Origin: Streptomyces aurantiacus
Lineage (GTDB): Bacteria > Actinomycetota > Actinomycetes > Streptomycetales > Streptomycetaceae
DNA: 64,000 bases
NCBI RefSeq assembly: GCF_027107535.1
Contig: NZ_CP114283.1
Span: 5,270,001-5,334,000, forward strand
Direction: 5' to 3'
Shown piece after piece: positions 26,498 to 34,740 of this stretch. Each line of letters begins with the position of its first letter. Positions within the stretch are counted from its first letter, which is position 1. The notes beneath the pieces are model-generated. The model did not search any database. It had not been told where the DNA came from and saw only the letters and a program-made list of their open reading frames with translations. A program made the position numbers and the translations under genes.

Positions 26498-27934
26498 ATG
26501 ACCACGACCGCACCCAAGGCTCCGACTGCACCAGGGGTGCGGTCCTGGTGGGGAATCCCGTACGCCACCGCCGAGCGATACCGCCGCCCCGAGGTCGCGG
26601 GTTTCGATCCGAACCGCCCCTATGACCGCAAGGGCGTCGTCTCCGTCCAGCCCGACAGCGGCGACTGGCTCGAAGCGGACAGCGGGATGGGCGAGGACTG
26701 CCTGAACCTGAACGTGTGGGCCCCCGAACAGCCGACCGGGAAGACGCTGCCGGTGACCGTGTACGTCCATGGCGGCGGATTCGAGTACGGCGCGAACACT
26801 CAGATCACCTCCAACGCCTCCGGTCTCGCCGCGACGGGGCGCGTGGTGAGCGTGTCGGTCAACTACCGGCTCGGCGCACTGGGCGCGCTCTCGCTCTCGC
26901 AGTACGGCGGGCGACTCGCCGAGGCCAGCAACCTGGGCCTGCAGGACGTCATCGCCGCGCTCACCTGGGTCAAGCAGAACATCGCCTCGTTCGGTGGCGA
27001 CCCCGGCGACGTCACCGTCTACGGCCACAGCGCCGGCGCCTACTCCACCCTCGGGCTGCTCGGGGCCTCCTCCGCGGACGGCCTGTACCGGCGACTGGCC
27101 GGGTTCTCCGGCGCGCCCTCGCGTCTCGTCCCGGCCTGGTGGGCCGAGGAGCTCGCGGAGCGGTTCGTCACCGAACTCGGTGTCGCGGGCAACCCCGACA
27201 AGCTGATCGATCTCGACGCGGCCTCCCTGGTGGCCGCCCTGCGCAAGGTCTGTCCGACGGATCTCGGAGTCCGTGGCGGGATGGACAACCGGAGCCTCGG
27301 CGTCGTCCTGGACACCGAACAGCCCGGCGGGGTGCTGCACGCCCACCCCCTGGACGTCCTGGCCTCGGGCGCGCACCGGGACGTCGACGTACTCCTGAGC
27401 ACAGCCAGTGACGAGATGGGCTGGTGGGTGGCGAACGACCTCGACCGGTTCGACCCGCACACCGTCGACCGCATCACCGACGAATTCGCGGGGTGGCGCA
27501 TTCCCCGCTCCCGCGCCAAGAGGATCGTCGACACCTACGACCAGGGCGGCCGCACCCCTGCCGAGGTCCGCGCCGCGTCCCTGACGGACTACATCTTCAC
27601 GCTCCCCGCCGCTCGCGGTGCTCTGGCCCACACCGCGGCGGGCGGCAACGCCCATCTCCTCATGATCGGGCCCGCAGAGGGTGCGCCCGCGGTGCACGGC
27701 ACCGAGATGTACGCCCTGGTCGGCCAGGAACAGCCGGGCCGCAGCCCCGAACAGGCCGACCGTGACACGCGCATCCGCGACATCGTGCTCGACTTCGCCA
27801 CCGGTGAGCAGTCCCGTCTGTGGCCCGCTGTCACGGACCGGCCCGCCTCGGGAAGTGTCGGCAACCCTCCCTACGAGCCCAGTGCCCACTACCAGGCGGT
27901 CCTCGACCTGTTCGAGAACATCGCCCGCCCCTGA
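26498..27934 (+). CDS. type B carboxylesterase/lipase family hydrolase
   Basis: A 478-residue alpha/beta hydrolase from ATG 26498, preceded by GGAAGGA. Motifs are GEDCLNLNVWAPEQPTG, the oxyanion loop VYVHGGGFEYGAN, and the nucleophile elbow GDVTVYGHSAGAYSTLGLLG with Ser178. GHSAG replaces the more common GESAG. The N-terminus starts directly at the WWGIPYATAERYRRPE strand, with no signal peptide, so it is cytoplasmic. It is followed at 59 bases by an MDR oxidoreductase and then an NTF2-like protein. This suggests an ester-containing xenobiotic or polyketide-like substrate is hydrolysed and reduced. Confidence 0.87.
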   Translation: MTTTAPKAPTAPGVRSWWGIPYATAERYRRPEVAGFDPNRPYDRKGVVSVQPDSGDWLEADSGMGEDCLNLNVWAPEQPTGKTLPVTVYVHGGGFEYGANTQITSNASGLAATGRVVSVSVNYRLGALGALSLSQYGGRLAEASNLGLQDVIAALTWVKQNIASFGGDPGDVTVYGHSAGAYSTLGLLGASSADGLYRRLAGFSGAPSRLVPAWWAEELAERFVTELGVAGNPDKLIDLDAASLVAALRKVCPTDLGVRGGMDNRSLGVVLDTEQPGGVLHAHPLDVLASGAHRDVDVLLSTASDEMGWWVANDLDRFDPHTVDRITDEFAGWRIPRSRAKRIVDTYDQGGRTPAEVRAASLTDYIFTLPAARGALAHTAAGGNAHLLMIGPAEGAPAVHGTEMYALVGQEQPGRSPEQADRDTRIRDIVLDFATGEQSRLWPAVTDRPASGSVGNPPYEPSAHYQAVLDLFENIARP

Positions 27935-27993
27935 CGGTCACCGGGCGATACGGATCCGCGCACCACGGGGGCGAACAGAGTAAGGAACTCGAC

Positions 27994-29016
27994 ATGAGCC
28001 AACCGACAGCAGCCGGCGACGCCGCACCGGCGACGATGCGAGCCGTCGTCGTCACCCGGCCCGGCGGCCTCGACGCACTGGAGATCCAGGATGTGCCGGT
28101 GCCCGTACGCAAGCCCGGCTGGGTGCGGATCAGGGTGAAGGCGTTCGGCGTCAACGAGTCCGAGGTCACCACCCGCAAGGGCGAGTCCGACGCGGAGGTC
28201 ACCTACCCGCGGGTTCCCGGCATCGAGGGCGTCGGCGTGGTCGACCAGGCCGACGAGGACAGCGGACTGCGCCCGGGCCGGCAGGTGGCCACGATGATGG
28301 GCGGCATGGGCCGCTCGTACGACGGCGCGTACGCCCAGTACGTGACCGTCCCCGCGGCGCAGGTCATCCCGTTCGAGACCACCCTGCCGTGGGACGTGGT
28401 CGGCGCCCTGCCCGAGATGTTCCAGACCGCCTACGGATCGCTGACCACCGGCCTGAACCTCAAGGCCGGGCAGACGCTGCTGATCCGCGGCGGCACCTCC
28501 ACGGTCGGGCTGAGCGCGGCCACGATCGCGAAGGACCTCGGAGCCACCGTGCTGTCCACCACCCGCAGCCCGGAGAAGGCCGGGGAACTGCGGGCCGCGG
28601 GCGTCGACCATCCCCTCGTCGACAGCGACACGATCGCCGACCAGGTGCGCGAGCTGATGCCGGACGGTGTCGACGCGGCACTGGAACTGGTGGGCTGCTC
28701 GGTCCTCGCCGACACCCTCAACGCCGTCCGCCGGCACGGCACGGTCTGCTTCACCGGAGCCCTGGCGGGCCAGTGGACGATCCCCGACTTCACCCCGTTC
28801 ATGATCCCGGGCGGGGTGCGGCTGACGTCCTACGGCGGTCAGGCTGCCGACCTCCCGGCCGACGTCCTCGCCCACCAGTTGCAGGCCATCGCCGCAGGGC
28901 GCCTCAAAGTCCCGGTCGCGAAGGTCTACCGCGGCCTGGAACAGGTCCGTGACGCCCAGGCCGACGTCGAGTCCGGCACCACGCCGGGCAAGCACGTCGT
29001 CGTCCTGGACGACTGA
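27994..29016 (+). CDS. zinc-independent MDR / quinone oxidoreductase-like dehydrogenase
   Basis: A 340-residue medium-chain dehydrogenase/reductase with AVVVTRPGGLDALEIQDVPV, VRIRVKAFGVNESEVTTRKG, PRVPGIEGVGVVDQADE, and the nucleotide fold TLLIRGGTSTVGLSAATIAK. Catalytic zinc ligands of alcohol dehydrogenases are not evident. It therefore fits the NADPH:quinone reductase group. The start ATG 27994 follows TAAGGAA. It lies 59 bases after the esterase and 116 bases before the NTF2-like gene, all in one direction, so an operon is likely. Confidence 0.87.
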   Translation: MSQPTAAGDAAPATMRAVVVTRPGGLDALEIQDVPVPVRKPGWVRIRVKAFGVNESEVTTRKGESDAEVTYPRVPGIEGVGVVDQADEDSGLRPGRQVATMMGGMGRSYDGAYAQYVTVPAAQVIPFETTLPWDVVGALPEMFQTAYGSLTTGLNLKAGQTLLIRGGTSTVGLSAATIAKDLGATVLSTTRSPEKAGELRAAGVDHPLVDSDTIADQVRELMPDGVDAALELVGCSVLADTLNAVRRHGTVCFTGALAGQWTIPDFTPFMIPGGVRLTSYGGQAADLPADVLAHQLQAIAAGRLKVPVAKVYRGLEQVRDAQADVESGTTPGKHVVVLDD

Positions 29017-29132
29017 AACCTGGGCGACTGAGGCCTGGGCGACTGAAAAAGCGACAACTAACCACCCCGATGCGCGACGGTCGACAACGGCCGGCCACAG
29101 CATCCGTAAGAGGAACTGGCACAGGAACTGAT

Positions 29133-29561
29133 ATGGGCGCCAACAAGGCAGAGATCAGCAAGACCATCCTGGAGTTGGAGAAGTCCTTCAACGAACGGTG
29201 GAGCGTCGGCGACAACCGCGGCTACCTCGACAACTACGCCGAGGAAGTCAGCTACTTCGACCCGATCCTCAAAGAACTGGTGGTGGGACGCGACAAGGTC
29301 ATCGCACACATCGACTCGATCTACTCGAACCCGCACATCGTGCGCAGTGAGTACCTCAACCCGGCGGTGAGCGTCGCCGACGGTGGCGACTTCGCGATCC
29401 TGGCCTACAACCTGAACACCTACGTCCTCGACGACGGCAACGAACGGCAACTGCGCGCCTGGAACGCCACCGAGGCGTACCGGCTGATCGACGGTGAATG
29501 GCACATCGTCCACTCCCACTGGGCGTTCACGCAGACCGCGACGGCAGCCATCGCCTCCTGA
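29133..29561 (+). CDS. SnoaL/NTF2-like (DUF4440-type) protein
   Basis: A 142-residue protein with the cone-shaped NTF2-like fold signature: ISKTILELEKSFNERWSVGD, LDNYAEEVSYFDPILKELVV, RAWNATEAYRLIDGEWHIVH, and SHWAFTQ near the end. These proteins act as small hydrolases, cyclases, isomerases or ligand-binding modules. It is the third gene of the esterase/MDR row and ends 28 bases before the convergent AraC gene. AGGAAC lies upstream of the ATG. Confidence 0.82.
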   Translation: MGANKAEISKTILELEKSFNERWSVGDNRGYLDNYAEEVSYFDPILKELVVGRDKVIAHIDSIYSNPHIVRSEYLNPAVSVADGGDFAILAYNLNTYVLDDGNERQLRAWNATEAYRLIDGEWHIVHSHWAFTQTATAAIAS

Positions 29562-29589
29562 CGGGCAAGGGGCCGCCGCCGCGTGTCCA

Positions 29590-30522
29590 TCACGCGTCGG
29601 TCCTCGCCGCGCGGGCCGCGTAGGCGGCCGGGGTGAGACCGGTGCGGTCGCGGAAGAAGCGGCCGAAGTTCGCAGGGTCGGTGAAGCCGAGGTGGACGGC
29701 CACAGCCCGGGCATCCCACCGGGCACCTCCCAGCAGACGCCGGGCTTCCAGGAGGCGCCGCTCGTCGATGAGTTCACGTACCCCCTTGCCGGTGGCGTCC
29801 CGGGCTGCACGGCTCAGGGTGCGGACCGAACAGCCGAGCAGCTCGGCGTAATCCGCGGCGTGGTGCAGCTCGCGAAAGTGCAGCTCCAGGGCGTCCAGGA
29901 AGCGTCCGTACCTGTCGGCACGGCCCGTGCCGGCCGTGGCCGTGCCGCTGAGGGCGATGCCCGGGGCGTTGGCCAGGCGCAGCAGCAGCGATTCGAGCAG
30001 GCTGCGCCGCAGGGCGTGGTGGATGTCGAGGGGGCGGCGCCCCAATGCGCGGTGTTCGTCCAGAAGCTGGAGTGCCGTCTGCTGGAGCCAGGCGGTGTCG
30101 TCGGGGTACGGGCTGAGCACGGCAGGGGCCTCGTGCGCGGTGAGCGGGGCCAGGAGACGGGCGAGGTCGGGCCGCAGCACGTCCGGTTCGAACAGGATGA
30201 ACGGACCGCGAGCCGCGCCGGGCGGATGCCAGCACTGCACGTGCCCGGGACGCACCCACAGCCACTGGCCGGGGGCAATGGTCCGCGTGACGTGGTCGAC
30301 GTCGTGCCGCAGCTCACCCTCGGTGACCAGGATCAAATAATGGAAAGTGGCGCGGCCCGGACGGGGCGGGCTCCACGGCCAGTCGTCGTGCTGAGCGAAG
30401 AAGTCCTCGACGGTACTCACCTCAAGGCCGTAGGGAGTACCGACCGGGGGCTGGAAACCGTACAGCGGAACAGCAGCTGGTCCGGCCTGCCCGCTCGGCC
30501 CGGAGTGTCGCTTGTCGACCAT
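29590..30522 (-). CDS. AraC-family transcriptional regulator
   Basis: A 310-residue protein. The N-terminal cupin-like ligand domain spans about residues 35-110, with ATFHYLILVTEGELRHDVDH and RTIAPGQWLWVRPGHVQCWH. Two C-terminal helix-turn-helix motifs follow, DYAELLGCSVRTLSRAARDA and AVAVHLGFTDPANFGRFFRD. The ATG at 30522 is chosen because it is the first before conserved sequence; its ribosome binding site is weak. It is convergent with the esterase operon and divergent from the YjbR gene at 30656, so either could be its target. Confidence 0.87.
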   Translation of the reverse strand: MVDKRHSGPSGQAGPAAVPLYGFQPPVGTPYGLEVSTVEDFFAQHDDWPWSPPRPGRATFHYLILVTEGELRHDVDHVTRTIAPGQWLWVRPGHVQCWHPPGAARGPFILFEPDVLRPDLARLLAPLTAHEAPAVLSPYPDDTAWLQQTALQLLDEHRALGRRPLDIHHALRRSLLESLLLRLANAPGIALSGTATAGTGRADRYGRFLDALELHFRELHHAADYAELLGCSVRTLSRAARDATGKGVRELIDERRLLEARRLLGGARWDARAVAVHLGFTDPANFGRFFRDRTGLTPAAYAARAARTDA

Positions 30523-30655
30523 CACGTGTCCGCAGCCTACCGCCCTTCCAGTCGGTTTCGACGCAAGGATGGGACGTGCCACCGCGCCCGCGCGGCGCGC
30601 CCTCCGCCTCCTTCGATGCCACAGTCCCGTCACCCCCTGAGAAGGATCACGCCCC

Positions 30656-31051
30656 ATGAACGGATCAGCCCTGCACAAGACCGCCGCCGACTGCGCTGAG
30701 GAACTCCCCGGAGCCCAACTGGAGCATCCCTTCGGCCCCGACTGGGAGGTCTTCAAGGTACGCGGCAAGGTGTTCATGCTGATGACCGACGTCCCGGGGC
30801 GCCCCGTCGTGATCCTCAAGGCGGACCCCGGCGAAGCTCACGCCCTGCGGGAGCAGTACAGCCACATCACCCCCGGCTACCACATGAACAAGAAGCACTG
30901 GATCACCCTGGAGAGCGGAGAAGGCATCGACAAGGAGCTCGTCAGGGAGCTCGTCACCGACTCCTACCGGCTCGTCGTCGCCCATCTGCCCAAGGCCGAG
31001 CAGCCCGTCGACCCTCACACCTACGGCACCGGCGCACGGGCGGCCAGGTGA
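30656..31051 (+). CDS. MmcQ/YjbR family DNA-binding protein
   Basis: A 131-residue protein with CAEELPGAQLEHPFGPDWEV, FKVRGKVFMLMTDVPGRPVV, EQYSHITPGYHMNKKHWITL, matching MmcQ/YjbR proteins, whose fold (CyaY-like) contacts DNA or other ligands. GAGAAGGA precedes the ATG. The stop overlaps a second YjbR-type start by four bases (GTGA). This second gene is broken by the IS607-type element. The function is still poorly known. Confidence 0.85.
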   Translation: MNGSALHKTAADCAEELPGAQLEHPFGPDWEVFKVRGKVFMLMTDVPGRPVVILKADPGEAHALREQYSHITPGYHMNKKHWITLESGEGIDKELVRELVTDSYRLVVAHLPKAEQPVDPHTYGTGARAAR

Positions 31052-31128
31052 GCGCGGCCGGCGACCGGCTCCAGGACACCGCCCGCCAGGCGGCCCTGGC
31101 CCTCCCCGACGTCAGCCACGGCTACCGT
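31048..31128 (+). pseudogene. second YjbR-type gene, truncated by IS607-type element
   Basis: From GTG 31048 the frame reads GDRLQDTARQAALALPDVSH then GY, the usual first 30 residues of a YjbR-type protein. The expected phenylalanine/proline-rich continuation is replaced by IS sequence after about 31126. No continuation was found beyond 33290. It was coupled to the preceding YjbR gene. Confidence 0.65.
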
Positions 31129-31129
31129 C

Positions 31130-31177
31130 GCCGAGACCGTAGTCAGGTCTCGGCATTCCGGATGTTTCCGTCCGGAA
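31130..31177 (-). ncRNA. candidate omega RNA 3' scaffold hairpins
   Basis: Downstream of tnpB on its own strand come two perfect hairpins: TTCCGGA/TCCGGAA with an 8-base loop (31156-31177), then GCCGAGACC/GGTCTCGGC with a 7-base loop (31130-31154). In IS605/IS607 elements, the omega RNA that guides TnpB covers this right end, and the guide is the adjacent flank. If so, the guide would be the YjbR sequence left of 31129. The 5' limit and expression are not known. Confidence 0.45.
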
Positions 31178-31188
31178 GGTCCGTCTCG

Positions 31189-32643
31189 TCACCAGAGCGT
31201 GAGGGCTTCGGCTTGAGTACGGTCTCTCGCTTCCGTCTGCCGCTGGTGCGGCAGGGTTGCGCCACCTGCCCGCCCCGCCTCCGCCTTGCGGCGGGGGCGG
31301 GTGGTGCGGGACCTGTGGTCGGCTCCACGAGGCTTCGACACTGCTTGGGTGTCCTGGTCTCCGGCCACTCCGGTACCAGTTGTTGCGGCTGCCGCGAGCG
31401 CGGCGAGGTTGAGTGCGGCGTTGTCGTCCCGGTCGATGACCAGGCCGCAGGCGTCGCACTGGTAGGTCCTCACGTGCAGCGGCAGTTTGGCTTTCACCGC
31501 GCCGCACCCGGAACAGGTCTTCGAGGAGGGGTACCAGCGGTCCGCCGCGATGGTGCGGGTGGCGTGGCGCTGGCGGGTCTTGTAGGTGAGCTGGCGACGG
31601 ATCTCCCCGAACCCGGCGTCGGCGATCCTTCGCGCGAGACGCCGGTTGCGGAGCATCCCGGCGACGTTGAGGTCTTCGACCACGACCGTGCCGTACTCGG
31701 CCGCCACGGCGGTGGTGAGCTTGTGCAGGGCATCCGCGCGGAGGTTGGCCACCCGGTGATGCACCTTGTTGCGGGCGGCGTTGGCCTTCTCCCACCGCTT
31801 CGACGGCTTCTGCCCGGTCCGCCGGTCGGGGCCCTGGCGTCGGGAGACGACGCGGGAGGCGCGGCGCAGCTGCGTGCGTGCCCGGTCGTAGTGCCCGGGA
31901 TTCGCGATGGCGCGGATCTCGCCGATGCTGTCGGCCATGACCGCGAGGGTCTTCACCCCCAGGTCGATCCCGACCGCCATGTCCGGCCGCGCCACGCGTT
32001 CGAGGTCCCGCTTGACCTCGGCCTGGAACGAGACGAACCAGCGTCCGCGCTCGTGCCGCACGGTCGCGGACAGGATCCGGGCCGTCCCGGCCTGGACGCG
32101 GGCGAGGAGCTTCACCGTGGGCTCGTGGGTGCGGATGGTGCCCAGCCGGGGCAGGCTGACGTGACGGCCGTCAGCGTCCACGCGGATCACGCCGGTGGTG
32201 AACCGGCAGGCAAGGCGCGCCTTCCGCTTCGACTTGAACCGCGGCGCCCCCATCCGCTTGCCGCGCCGCTTGCCGTTCTTGGACTTCGCGTAGTTGTCGA
32301 ACGCGGCCGACGCGTTCGCCAGGCCGGTGGAGTACGCCTCCTTGGAGTTCTCCTCCCACCAGGCGGCGAACCTCGGATCGGTGTGCTTGGCCTCGTTGAA
32401 CGCCTTCCGCAGCGCGGGCAGCGACCACGTCCGCCACTGCGTCAGCCCGGCCTTGCCGATGCCGTAGGACTCCTCCGCGCGGCGCTGCCACCAGGAGGCG
32501 GTCACCCAGCCGACGGCCCAGTTGTAGGCGGCACGCGCCGCGCCGCAGTGCGAGCGCATAGCATGCTCCTGGGTGGCGTTCGGGTCCAGTGCAAAGCGGT
32601 ACGCCTGCACCACGAACCCGGGCTGCGGCTGGAACTTCTTCAC
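31189..32643 (-). CDS. tnpB: TnpB RNA-guided endonuclease (IS607-associated)
   Basis: A 484-residue protein from GTG 32643. The N-terminus is AYRFALDPNATQEHAMRSHC. RuvC-I is VGIDLGVKTLAVM with Asp227, RuvC-II is VVVEDLNVAGM with Glu323, and RuvC-III is LVIDRDDNAALNL with Asp406. The target nucleic acid-binding zinc ribbon is CSGC (377-380) and CDAC (396-399). All three catalytic acids and all four cysteines are present, so it may be active. The long Arg-rich tail after residue 420 is longer than in typical TnpB proteins. TnpB cleaves DNA next to the element's target motif under omega RNA guidance and promotes retention of the element. Confidence 0.85.
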   Translation of the reverse strand: MKKFQPQPGFVVQAYRFALDPNATQEHAMRSHCGAARAAYNWAVGWVTASWWQRRAEESYGIGKAGLTQWRTWSLPALRKAFNEAKHTDPRFAAWWEENSKEAYSTGLANASAAFDNYAKSKNGKRRGKRMGAPRFKSKRKARLACRFTTGVIRVDADGRHVSLPRLGTIRTHEPTVKLLARVQAGTARILSATVRHERGRWFVSFQAEVKRDLERVARPDMAVGIDLGVKTLAVMADSIGEIRAIANPGHYDRARTQLRRASRVVSRRQGPDRRTGQKPSKRWEKANAARNKVHHRVANLRADALHKLTTAVAAEYGTVVVEDLNVAGMLRNRRLARRIADAGFGEIRRQLTYKTRQRHATRTIAADRWYPSSKTCSGCGAVKAKLPLHVRTYQCDACGLVIDRDDNAALNLAALAAAATTGTGVAGDQDTQAVSKPRGADHRSRTTRPRRKAEAGRAGGATLPHQRQTEARDRTQAEALTLW

Positions 32644-33215
32644 TCGGCGGCCTCGCCGGTCGCTACGGCCACCGCGCGGGCGGCCCGGTTCTTCGCTGCC
32701 CGCCGCCCGTACAGGCGGGCGCACAGGGAGGTGAGCACCTCGGTGATGTCGCGTACCAGGTCATCGTCGGTCTCGGTGGGGTCGAGGACGACCAGGCGCC
32801 GCCCGGACGCCGACAGCGCGGCCTCCAAGTGCTCGACGCCGAACCGGGCCAGATGGTCACGGTGCTCGACCACGATCACCGCCGTCTGCGGGTCGGACAG
32901 CAGCTGGTGCAGCTTGCGGCGCCGTCCGTTCAACCCGGATCCCACCTCGGTGACGACCTCAGCGACGGCCAGGCCCAGCCCGTTCGCGCCGGACACGACC
33001 CGGGCGGCCTGCCGCTCAAGATCGGCTTTCTGGTCAACGGACGACACGCGGCAGTACGCGACCACACGCCCGGACGGCTGGACGGCGACCTCGTCGACCA
33101 ACCACGTCCCGGACGGCGCCTGACGTACGGGGACGGGCATCTTCCCGTCCTTCACCCACCGCCAGGCGGTCTGGTAGCTCACGCCCTGCTGACGGGCCCA
33201 CTCCGAAAGCTTCAC
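32640..33215 (-). CDS. tnpA: IS607-family TnpA serine recombinase
   Basis: The typical family start VKLSEWARQQGVSYQTAWRW (GTG 33215) gives 191 residues; an upstream in-frame GTG at 33239 would add eight. A MerR-like HTH occupies the first 50 residues. The catalytic serine motif is VVAYCRVSSVDQKADLERQA, with EVGSGLNGRRRKLHQLLSDP and VVEHRDHLARFGVEHLEAAL further on, as in IS607 transposases. Its stop overlaps the tnpB start by four bases. It should catalyse excision and insertion without target duplication. Confidence 0.85.
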   Translation of the reverse strand: MKLSEWARQQGVSYQTAWRWVKDGKMPVPVRQAPSGTWLVDEVAVQPSGRVVAYCRVSSVDQKADLERQAARVVSGANGLGLAVAEVVTEVGSGLNGRRRKLHQLLSDPQTAVIVVEHRDHLARFGVEHLEAALSASGRRLVVLDPTETDDDLVRDITEVLTSLCARLYGRRAAKNRAARAVAVATGEAAE

Positions 33216-33239
33216 GAGACCAAGGTACGCGAGACACAC

Positions 33240-33264
33240 GACTAGGGATGACTATGAATGACTA
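33240..33264 (-). repeat. three GACTA repeats phased at 10 bases
   Basis: GACTA occurs at 33240, 33250 and 33260, exactly one helical turn apart, directly upstream of tnpA. They are good candidates for binding sites of the MerR-like domain of TnpA at the element end. Confidence 0.6.
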
Positions 33265-33290
33265 GAAAATCTTTAGAAGCCTCACCCCTC

Positions 33291-34015
33291 AAGGTAGTGC
33301 GAGACACCACTGATGACCGCGAGTCCCTTGCGCGGCCCGTCGCGCCAATCCAAGACGGAGTACACACACCCAAAGCCGTCCGCGATCAACTGCTACTCAT
33401 CCCACGGCTCAGCCACATCGGGCAGGCTGCCGGCCGGCGACCTCTGCATCATGTTCACGGTCTACAGCTGAAGTACCAGGCCCGTCTCCCCGCCACCGCA
33501 TGCTCAGGCCAGTCCACGGGGCGCGTGCGGGACGGCCACCGCCCGGGAGAACGGGTCTGCCGGCATCCGTTTCAACAACACCCGCACGCAGGCGGCGTGG
33601 CAGCTGGCAGGACAAGCCGCGACCAGCACCACAGTCGGTGACACTGACGCATGTGTTCGATCGCCATCTTCAGGTTCGATGACAAAGGTTTCAATTCAGG
33701 CAAGTATCCGTTTTCGGTTCGGTGCCCTTAAAAGGTCGTCCAACCGCGCAAGAGTGCCTGTGACGGATCAGGGCGGCGGCCGGTCCAAGCGCGTCAAGCC
33801 GAGGTGAGGACGTCGGTGCCACTCCTCGAAAGCCGCCCCCCAGGCCACACCAGTGGACCAGTATGTAATCGAACGGATACGTGTGGTGAAGAATCTCGTT
33901 CGCCCCGTTGCACACCAAGCCCTCACCGGACGCCATCTGGAGCAGAGGGCGCGCAGCGGCGTCCTCTCCGGACTCCGGCAGCGGAGCCCGCCTATTCACA
34001 GAAGGAGCAAGGCCT
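33291..34015. other. 725-base stretch without recognised gene
   Basis: No frame here resembles a known protein. It carries one copy of a 48-base repeat (33486-33533), and its right end contains the promoter and ribosome binding site of the sigma-factor operon. Confidence 0.45.
33486..33533 (+). repeat. 48-base dispersed repeat, copy A
   Basis: The core is CCGCCACCGCATGCTCAGG then CCAGTCCACGG. It matches 54226-54273 at 45 of 48 positions without gaps. On the minus strand both copies keep the peptide frame SRTR-x-VDWP-x-HAVAGR. Confidence 0.8.
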
Positions 34016-34171
34016 GTGCCCTTGCAGCTGGTTGGCGATGTGGTCCTTGCGGTGGTTGCCGGGCGGGTGCTGGGCCGCGATGTGCTGGTGCGCCGCGCCG
34101 CGGCGGCCGGGGTGCGCCTGGGTGTCAGTGAGCTGCACCGCGGCGACGAGGGCCGGGACGGGCGCACGTGA
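34016..34171 (+). CDS. small protein coupled to ECF sigma factor, 51 aa
   Basis: GTG 34016 follows GAAGGAG and opens VPLQLVGDVVLAVVAGRVLG. The protein is hydrophobic at the start and charged at the end (SELHRGDEGRDGRT). The stop overlaps the start of the sigma factor gene by four bases (GTGA), which suggests translational coupling. No family is recognised. It could be a leader whose translation controls the sigma factor. Confidence 0.55.
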   Translation: MPLQLVGDVVLAVVAGRVLGRDVLVRRAAAAGVRLGVSELHRGDEGRDGRT

Positions 34172-34740
34172 CGCGGGAGCTGTCCGGACGTCCCGGCGAC
34201 GCCGCGTCCATGACGCATCTTCCCCTGGATTTCGAGGCGTTCCACCGTTTACACCGGCCGGTGTATGTGCGGTGGGCCCGCATGTATTTACGGCACCGCG
34301 CGGATGCCGAGGAGGCCGTCGACTGTGCCTTCGAGCAGTTGCTGGTGTCCTGGCCGGAGGTGCTGGCCAAGGAGAGCCCGGCCGCGTACGCGTGGCAGGT
34401 GATGAAGAACCGCACGATCGATGCCGCGCGGGCCCGCGGGCGCCGCGAGGCCTTGATCGACACGACCGCGTTCGAGACCAACGCCCTGCGCCAGGCGGTG
34501 GATCCCATAGGCCAGCTCGAGGAGAGCATCAGTCTGTACCGGGCGATTTGCGGCCTGCCGGAGCGGCAGCGGGATGTCGTCGTGCTCCTCTACAGCTACG
34601 GGCTGTCCCCGGCCGAGGCGGCGGACCACATGGGCATCACCGCGGCGGGTGTGCGCTCCACCGCCCGCCACGCACGCCGCCGCCTGCGGGCGGCGCTGGG
34701 ACTGACCGAGGAGGGCCCCGCCGATGACGTCGCGTTTTGA
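34168..34740 (+). CDS. ECF-type RNA polymerase sigma factor
   Basis: A 190-residue protein. Sigma region 2 is LPLDFEAFHRLHRPVYVRWA followed by HRADAEEAVDCAFEQLL and SPAAYAWQVMKNRTIDAARA. Region 4 is LPERQRDVVVLLYSYGLSPA then EAADHMGITAAGVRSTARHA. The GTG at 34168 overlaps the upstream small gene; an internal ATG at 34210 is an alternative. It overlaps the next gene by 17 bases. No anti-sigma factor with a recognisable zinc-binding motif is visible, so control may come from the downstream 365-residue protein. Confidence 0.85.
   Translation: MTRELSGRPGDAASMTHLPLDFEAFHRLHRPVYVRWARMYLRHRADAEEAVDCAFEQLLVSWPEVLAKESPAAYAWQVMKNRTIDAARARGRREALIDTTAFETNALRQAVDPIGQLEESISLYRAICGLPERQRDVVVLLYSYGLSPAEAADHMGITAAGVRSTARHARRRLRAALGLTEEGPADDVAF

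Larger units (their letters stand above)
31126..33290 (-). mobile_element. IS607-family element with tnpA and tnpB
   Basis: A MerR-HTH serine recombinase (TnpA) is followed with a four-base overlap by an RNA-guided-nuclease-type TnpB. There are no inverted terminal repeats, as expected for IS607. The tnpB-side end lies inside a YjbR-type gene, close to two strong hairpins. The tnpA-side end carries three phased GACTA repeats. The ends at 31126 and about 33290 are estimates. Both genes look intact. Confidence 0.78.

Noticed and set aside
31048..33123. A 691-residue plus-strand frame across the IS607-type element
   Set aside because: It is antisense to tnpB and tnpA. Only its first about 27 codons (the truncated YjbR gene) are real.
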